Positions 58,316-64,000 of a stretch of 64,000 bases of DNA are shown piece by piece (positions within the stretch are counted from its first letter, which is position 1; the number at the start of each line of letters is the position of its first letter). The position numbers and the translations under genes are program-made. Source of the DNA: Theristus sp. LFF4_11 (taxonomy: Eukaryota > Nematoda > Chromadorea > Monhysterida > Xyalidae); NCBI GenBank assembly GCA_030248135.1, contig JASANC010000992.1, positions 1 to 64,000 on the forward strand. The letters are read 5' to 3'. The notes under the pieces are model-generated. The model did no database searches and was not told the DNA's origin. It saw nothing but the letters and a program-made list of their open reading frames with translations.

Positions 58316-60506
58316 CTGAAATACACGGGTAACAACATCAGCGAAACACTTTGATATCGAGTCGAAGCTCCGTGCAGTCAAGAAGCTGTAAAACATTTGC
58401 AATTTGTGAATTCATGCGTATTCTGCTGCATGTATTTTGAATTTGGCGATGCTGGCTGATTGGTTTTGTGGAGCTGGACAAACCGATCAGTGAGTGAGGT
58501 GATCACCGGCGATTTACAGTTGCGACTCCACATTTCGGCTATTTGGGCACCCAAAATAAAAAACTTCAGCTGGCAGCTCAGCTGATAGGTACTTTCAACA
58601 TTCAACATTTATCGTGGAAAAATGCAAAAATTTTTTTTGAGTTATCCTAATTTTTGATCACCAGTACCACGCTCAGGCTCAACCAGTCCAAACAGCTACA
58701 GGAAGGACTGGTTTCATTTCACTGCTTCACCCAACTACAACAACAATGTGAACAAGCGCACATTTATTTCGTCTCTGGTGTACGGCGGCTCGTGAATGGG
58801 AATGGACATAATGATGTGGTGCGCCCGTCGTCGTCAGAAGGGTTGCCGTCGATGATGGACCGCAAGAACATTGGCTTTTGAAGAAAGGACGTCGTAAAAA
58901 TGATGTCAAAAAGAACGAATGCGAATCGTGACGGTGAGCTGAGCAATCTGAAAGAAAAGGGTAAATTATCGTGATGATTGGTGAGGTGATTCCTCCAGAT
59001 GGACCACAGACGCTCAGCTCATCATTTCATGCATGCTTCTCAAATAATGGTGTTCAAGAGATTCAGCAGATTTTTGAACCGTGAATTAAGCAATGAAACT
59101 GATCTGTCAAATTTTTTTTCTTTTTCTCAGTATTCAAAAAGAAAGAAGCACAAATCGACCGACATTGCTGTGTCAAAACTCAAAACCAAAATTCAGACTC
59201 GAAGAGGGCGAATCTCCTTGCGCGACCGTCGATTCGACATCGTGATCTTTGAGATTCAGACAGAAACCAAATCAAAACAGATGAATTCAATAATTTCATC
59301 ACCGACAGAAACAAACACGCCACCTCTTGCACGACACGCCAAATGACACAAGCCATACCCATTTCCGTACGCATGTGTTGCGTTTGTGTTTTTGTGTATT
59401 TGCGTTATGTGTAATAGCGAAACGTGAAAACCCGCCCACTAAAAACGCGTGTTCAATAATATATGCATCCATTCAGCATATAACACACACGCGTACAGAG
59501 AATGAGCAGAAACGTGCTGCATATAACATCGCGAAGGTTTCTCGTGTATTTCCATTGCCGCGCATAGTTTTTGAATAAAAATCAATAAACTAACACGTGA
59601 TTTGCATGCAAGTGGGCGGAGCCAATGAAACATCAAAAAAACCTGATTTATGAAAGAAAGAAATCAGTGTCACCAACTGTAGACCAGGAGTACCTGCTCG
59701 CAGTTTCAACTAGAGATGTCAAGAAAAAAAAAATTTCTGTTTTTTTTCTTTTTAAAAAAAATTTTTTTTAATTTTTTTTTAAATGAAAGTTGTTCAGAAT
59801 TTTTCAGGGAGTCCGAATATCACTATCTGAGGAGCCACCGACTTACCATATGACCCCCACTCATATGGGAGGAGGGTGAAAATTTCAGACTTGGTTTCGG
59901 CGACCCCATTTTCCCACCGACGACATCACGTCTCGTGTTTTGCCTCTCAATTCACCTCAAATAACATGGAAACAAGTTCCACAACAAACCGGTGTGATCA
60001 TGCTGACGACACGAGACGAAACAGCAACGAGCAACCAACGAAGCTACGCTTGCAGTGGCAGACAGTGCAATTTCCACCTTTCGAGATCCTGAAAAACGAT
60101 GCGTAAATGTGAGTTCTCTGCTTCTATCTCACCTTAGCGACATCGGAATTTGTTGAACTAGCCTTTGCGACGCTCAAGTACTTCAATGCGCGAGTCGATC
60201 ATCACTCACCAAGGCTGAAAACAGTCGATAAATCAATCCAGAATACCACCTGCAGCGTTGAAGACTAAGTGACAAGGTAAAGTCAAAGAAAATTTTTGTT
60301 GAACTTTCGAAAAATTATGCCAAAAACGGCATTTTCAGGGCACATTAGAGAAAAAATTTCAAAAATTTTTAATAAAAAAATGCTCATTTTTTTTTACTTT
60401 TTTTTTAAATTAAAAAAAAATTTTTTTTGACCCTTACATCTCTAGTTTCACCGTGACCTGGTGAAAAATCAAAAAGTGTGTAATTTATTTGACTGACGCG
60501 GAAGCA
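58316..60506. other. Intergenic region between PIAS and UPF0598 (divergent 5' ends)
   Basis: PIAS reads leftward and UPF0598 rightward, so both promoters should lie here. Apart from the hAT element at 59711-60444 no repeat or exon is recognised; no core promoter motif can be assigned. Confidence 0.5.
59711..60444. mobile_element. Non-autonomous hAT element, 734 bp
   Basis: Ends TAGAGATGT and ACATCTCTA with flanks GTTTCAAC / GTTTCACC (8 bp, one mismatch). Internal similarity to the outer element at 18734-20022 is clear (GAAAATTTTTGTTGAACTTT, TCAGGGAGTCCGAA). It ends 62 bp upstream of the UPF0598 start codon. Confidence 0.85.
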
Positions 60507-61691
60507 ATGCGGCACTGTTCAATTCGCCGACTAATCGATGTAAACTGCTGCTTATGCGCCAGAAAAACCGTGAACTTCAGCAAAGTGTTGCAATTTTGCG
60601 TCAAGCAACCGTTTTCGAACGAAGCCAACACGGAGCAGCAACCGTTTTCCTCGGCCAGCCTTCGCGACGTCGTTGGTTATGTGCAGGGCAACGAGCCGGA
60701 ACCGGGTATTCGCGAGTATTTTTACTACATCGATCACCATGGTCAGGTGAGCTTTCCTTTGTGTGTCTGAATCATTTCGTTTTTCTCTCAAATTGTCAAA
60801 TGTTTACTTTTTCAAAGCAATTTTTCTTTTGTTTGCAACTGTTTCTCGACGACGCTCGGATGAAAAACTTCACGTCGTGCTTCAAAGGTTGGTCAGCGGA
60901 GCGGAGCGGCCGGTGGGTGACATTGCGCCAGATCGAATAACTCACATGACAAAAAAATTTCAGACAAGGACTTCTTGGCGTTCTTCTTCAAACGCCTGCG
61001 GTGCAACACAACCGGCAAATATGATCGATGGTTTCCGTACTTGAGTTTGTGCGGCCGTGAGCAGAACTTTGTTCGCTGCGACGACGTTCCAATTGTTTAC
61101 ACACACGTGCTGAAAGGCGTGAAACGGGTTGCAAAAAAGTCAAGAAAACGAACCGCGACTCGGGCTGATGACACCACGTCTGCTGGTGACGGTTGTTTTT
61201 CATTTCGTTCAGGCGGTCAAACCACACCTGGCAAACCAGATGAAAGGCTCGGCTTATATACACTTTATGTACTGCGGGCGGGTATGGGTTGGCTTGACCG
61301 GATTACAATTAAGTCCACAACAGTTTTCCGTTCGAATTCAAACTTCTTCTCTGTTCTCTCTCCAGCGTCGCCCGAACAACAACAGCGTCCAATCGCGAAA
61401 ACAGACGACGACGACGTTGAGCTGTTCTCGTTCAATCACGCCGGCGACCAGTTGACGGTGCCGTTCGATCCGGCCTCGCTGTGCATGCTGCCGAGCACCG
61501 GTCGCGTCTACTATCCGACGAGCTCGCAATACGGCGACGTTGCGCTCGTGCGCTCCGCGCTGGCGCTCGAGTTTGCGAAGCTGTTCGATTTTGAAAATGG
61601 CGCCGAGAATCCGCCGACTCACATTCGATGGAACAACGTGCGAATCGAACTGAATAATCGACTGCTTGACCGCGTCCGTGACCGAACGTGA
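60507..61691 (+). CDS. UPF0598 protein (C8orf82 family)
   Basis: Exons 60507-60746, 60818-60887, 60964-61118 and 61386-61691 give ~256 residues. Family hallmarks are strong: YVQGNEPEPGIREYFYYIDH at the end of exon 1, LFLDDARMKNFTSCFK across exons 2-3, then LSLCGREQNFVRCDDVPIVY, and DQLTVPFDPASLCMLPSTGR with RVYYPTSSQYGD in exon 4. The family is widespread in animals, about 200-250 residues, of unknown biochemical role; the vertebrate member is reported as mitochondrial. The basic, Cys-rich N-terminus (MRHCSIRRLIDVNCCLCARK) could be a targeting sequence. Exon 2 has no AG directly before LFLDD; the nearest acceptor adds six hydrophobic residues (QFFFCLQ). The borders around 61118 and 61386 are the least certain. 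Confidence 0.93.
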
Positions 61692-61908
61692 ACACATTGC
61701 TGATATTGATTTCTTTATTGACTGTGATGAATGATAAGCGTCCGCAATTTTTTGCTGATTTCGCACCGATGTTTTTGCAAAAGACTTATGGCAAACTGTT
61801 GCCATACACTATGACTTTTATGTTTTAAAACTAAAATAACAATATTTAAACAACAAGATTTAAAAGTTTTAGAAGACAACAAGTTTTAAAATAAGTTTGG
61901 TCTTTCAA

Positions 61909-61914
61909 AATAAA
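61909..61914 (+). promoter_or_regulatory. Polyadenylation signal AATAAA
   Basis: AATAAA 218 bp after the UPF0598 stop codon, before the MITE begins. Confidence 0.6.
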
Positions 61915-62102
61915 ATCGCCGCAATGCCTATTAAGGTATGACCTATTTTTTTCAAACGTGTCCCACTGAAATGACGTCATGTGCCGCAAAACATGCGCTT
62001 GTCGTTCACAGCAAACCAGACTTTACGTTCAGCCGATTTCTTCCCGTAAACAAATGGTGAATGTCGAATCAGTCACATCAAACTGACACTTTAGTGCCTG
62101 TA

Positions 62103-63380
62103 CAGTCGAACTCAATATAATGTGGAATCAGCTGATTAGTCGGCCGAGGGGAGGCTGCTCACACTCCGCACCCTTCTTTTTTTGGATCTGGATTCTATTG
62201 AAACGGGTTTCTTTTGAATGAGTGTGAATTTCCAGCACCCTTTTAATGATAAAAATAAACTGAAAGGGTTGGAGAACTGCGAAATTCAGATTTTCTTTTC
62301 AACAGCTCAAAATGCATTTTTTTGTTGACGACGACGACGACGACGTCGTCGCTTAATTTTTGCGTGTGAACTGAAAGACAAAAGCCTGAAATGAGTGCGC
62401 TGTGTAGCCAACTAAAGGGGGTTTCATTCCTAGCTGACCGATCGACATGCGTCCGCAATTTAAAAAAATGCGTTCCGACTTCGCGGACGACGACGACACG
62501 ACGTCGACTTTGCTTTCATCTTTCATTTTCACCGTTTTCAAGTTGTTTTTGGTAAGCCGCTGTGTTTATTTACTTGGTGCACGCACGCAGCAAAGCATGC
62601 ACAGCGCACTCCTTTCAGGCTTTTGTCTTTCAGTTCACACGCAAAAATTAAGTGACGACGCCGTCGTCGTCATCATAGTTGTTCTAGGGGGGGCCTGGGG
62701 GGGGGGCCGGGCCCCCCCCAAAAAAATTTTCGAATCTATCTCTATCAAACAGGTTTTTTCGGCTCAGCTATTATCTATCTAAAAAAATTTCTCAGCCAGC
62801 TATCTATCTGAAAATTTTTGTCTTCGAAGACATAAAATGAGCCAATTTTTGACGAAAATTGACCATTTTTGCTCGTAATTCTTGAAAATTTCGCTAATTT
62901 TAGGTAAAATACGCGTTTATACTTGATTTTTAGTGTATTTTTAGCATTATTTTGCTTTTTTATAGCTTTTTAGCGTTTCAGCTATCTATCTATCAAATTT
63001 CAAAATTTTGACCGGCCCCCCCCCAAAGTCACATGGCCCCCCCGCGGCCCCCCCCAAAATTTTCCAGCTATCTATCTATCTAGAAAAATTGCTCCAGCTA
63101 TCTATATCGCCCCCCCCAACCCCTCGGCTCTGGAACAACTATGGTCGTCATCAAACAAAAAATACATTTTGAGCTGTTGATTTAAAAAATTCTGAATTTT
63201 GCAGTCTCTAACATTTTCAGTTTATTTTTTAGCGTGAAAAGGGTGCTGGAAACTCACACTCATTCAAAAGAAAAACGTTTCAATGGAATCCAGATCTACG
63301 AAAAAAGAAGGGTGCGGAGTGTGAGCAGCTTACCCTCGGCCGACCAATCAGCTGATTCCACATTTTATTCAGTTCGACCG
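62103..63380. mobile_element. Tc1/mariner-like TIR element inserted in the MITE
   Basis: Ends CAGTCGAACTCAATATAATG and (reverse-complemented) CGGTCGAACTGAATAAAATG with TA on both sides (62101-62102, 63381-63382). Inverted-repeat arms extend for several hundred bases (e.g. TGTGGAATCAGCTGATTNGTCGGCCGAGGG; CCAGCACCCTTTT). ~800 bp without its own insertion; no transposase. Confidence 0.88.
62674..63143 (+). mobile_element. hAT MITE with CATAGTTGTTCTAG termini, copy 2
   Basis: 470 bp copy closely matching 21213-21694, with 8 bp duplication GTCGTCAT (62666-62673, 63144-63151). Innermost layer of the nest. Confidence 0.92.
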
Positions 63381-63450
63381 TACTTTGACAAACGGGCGTT
63401 TTTAAAGCAACTGACGTCATTTTAGTCCAGACACGTTTGAATATGAGATA

Positions 63451-64000
63451 CATCCACAATACGATACTTTAATTACCGGTTTTTTCACCATGTCATCCAA
63501 AAACCACGTGTGAACGTAGATAATGTTGCTCACTGTTTGAATATTGCCCAAGTGCGCAGTTCATGTTGTTCTCATAAGTGCCGCCCTCAGGTTTTTTAAA
63601 CCAAAAGATTATCAAGATTACCCAGACTATCCAAGTTATACTAAAAGTGAGCAAGCAGTCAACAAAATTTGGAAAAGTTCGGTCTTTTAATAAGGGAAAA
63701 TGTCAAAAAGCCTACGACATAATAAATGCCCTTTAATAAATGCCCTCACGTTTTTCACGACTATTCGTTGGTTCTTTGTTTTTTAAACGTTTGTATCTAC
63801 AGGCACCAATATTAATCGTGTTTCACAACAGAGAGACACCACTGAACTGAAGCACTTATCGTTGGTTTTTATCCAGATACCCAACCAAGGTAAACAAAAA
63901 CACCCCCAATCTGTCACGATTCGTGGTTGTTTGTGTTATTTTTGGAACATCTGCTCACTTTTAGAGCGGCAATTGCTGATTTTATCCAACAAGGCTATTG
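63451..64000. other. Right-edge non-coding sequence
   Basis: No exon or complete repeat recognised up to the window edge. Confidence 0.5.

Larger units (their letters stand above)
61937..63450 (-). mobile_element. TGACGTCA-MITE, copy 5, split by an insertion
   Basis: The left part 61937-62102 and right part 63381-63450 rejoin at 'GTGCCTGTA|CTTTGACAAAC', exactly the sequence of the uninterrupted copies. Both arms keep TGACGTCA (near 61971 and 63413). Confidence 0.9.

Overview
The window is eukaryotic nuclear DNA from an invertebrate. Genes are split into short, GC-rich exons with GT-AG introns, and more than half of the sequence is introns and dispersed repeats. The gene set (PIAS SUMO ligase, UPF0598/C8orf82 protein, DEG/ENaC channel, a globin with distal Gln, and a probable EFF-1/AFF-1-type fusogen) fits a nematode. 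The repeat-rich, long-intron style would suit an early-branching (enoplean or mermithid-like) lineage. The taxon is inferred and no ribosomal marker is present.

Layout: 1-2.3 kb, two inverted arrays of a ~150 bp satellite; 2.35-2.9 kb, a Mutator-like foldback element; 3.57-7.73 kb (+), 3' part of a DEG/ENaC channel gene, whose introns hold tRNA-SINEs and a dead non-LTR reverse transcriptase; 7.7-12.4 kb, intergenic with MITEs; 12.37-16.46 kb (+), six-exon type I membrane protein, likely EFF/AFF fusogen; 16.5-21.7 kb, a transposon graveyard with hAT elements nested in hAT and SINE sequence; 21.7-34.6 kb (+), three consecutive multi-exon membrane protein genes, the first OCIA-domain-like and the next two apparent paralogues with identical intron phases; 34.6-40.2 kb, intergenic; 40.16-41.78 kb (+), globin; 44.98-58.31 kb (-), an 18-exon PIAS gene with a degraded hAT transposon in intron 3; 60.51-61.69 kb (+), UPF0598; 61.9-63.45 kb, a three-layer nest of transposable elements.

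The genes do not form an operon or shared pathway; spacing and strand look like ordinary metazoan synteny, apart from the membrane-gene cluster at 21.7-34.6 kb. Exon boundaries were set by hand from GT/AG sites, reading phase and family conservation. All six complete models (fusogen, the three membrane genes, globin, PIAS) and UPF0598 keep an open frame through every proposed junction, but no transcript evidence was available. Target-site duplications were read directly at several elements (8 bp hAT, 9 bp Mutator-like, TA Tc1-like, TWA Harbinger-like), which gives relative insertion order.
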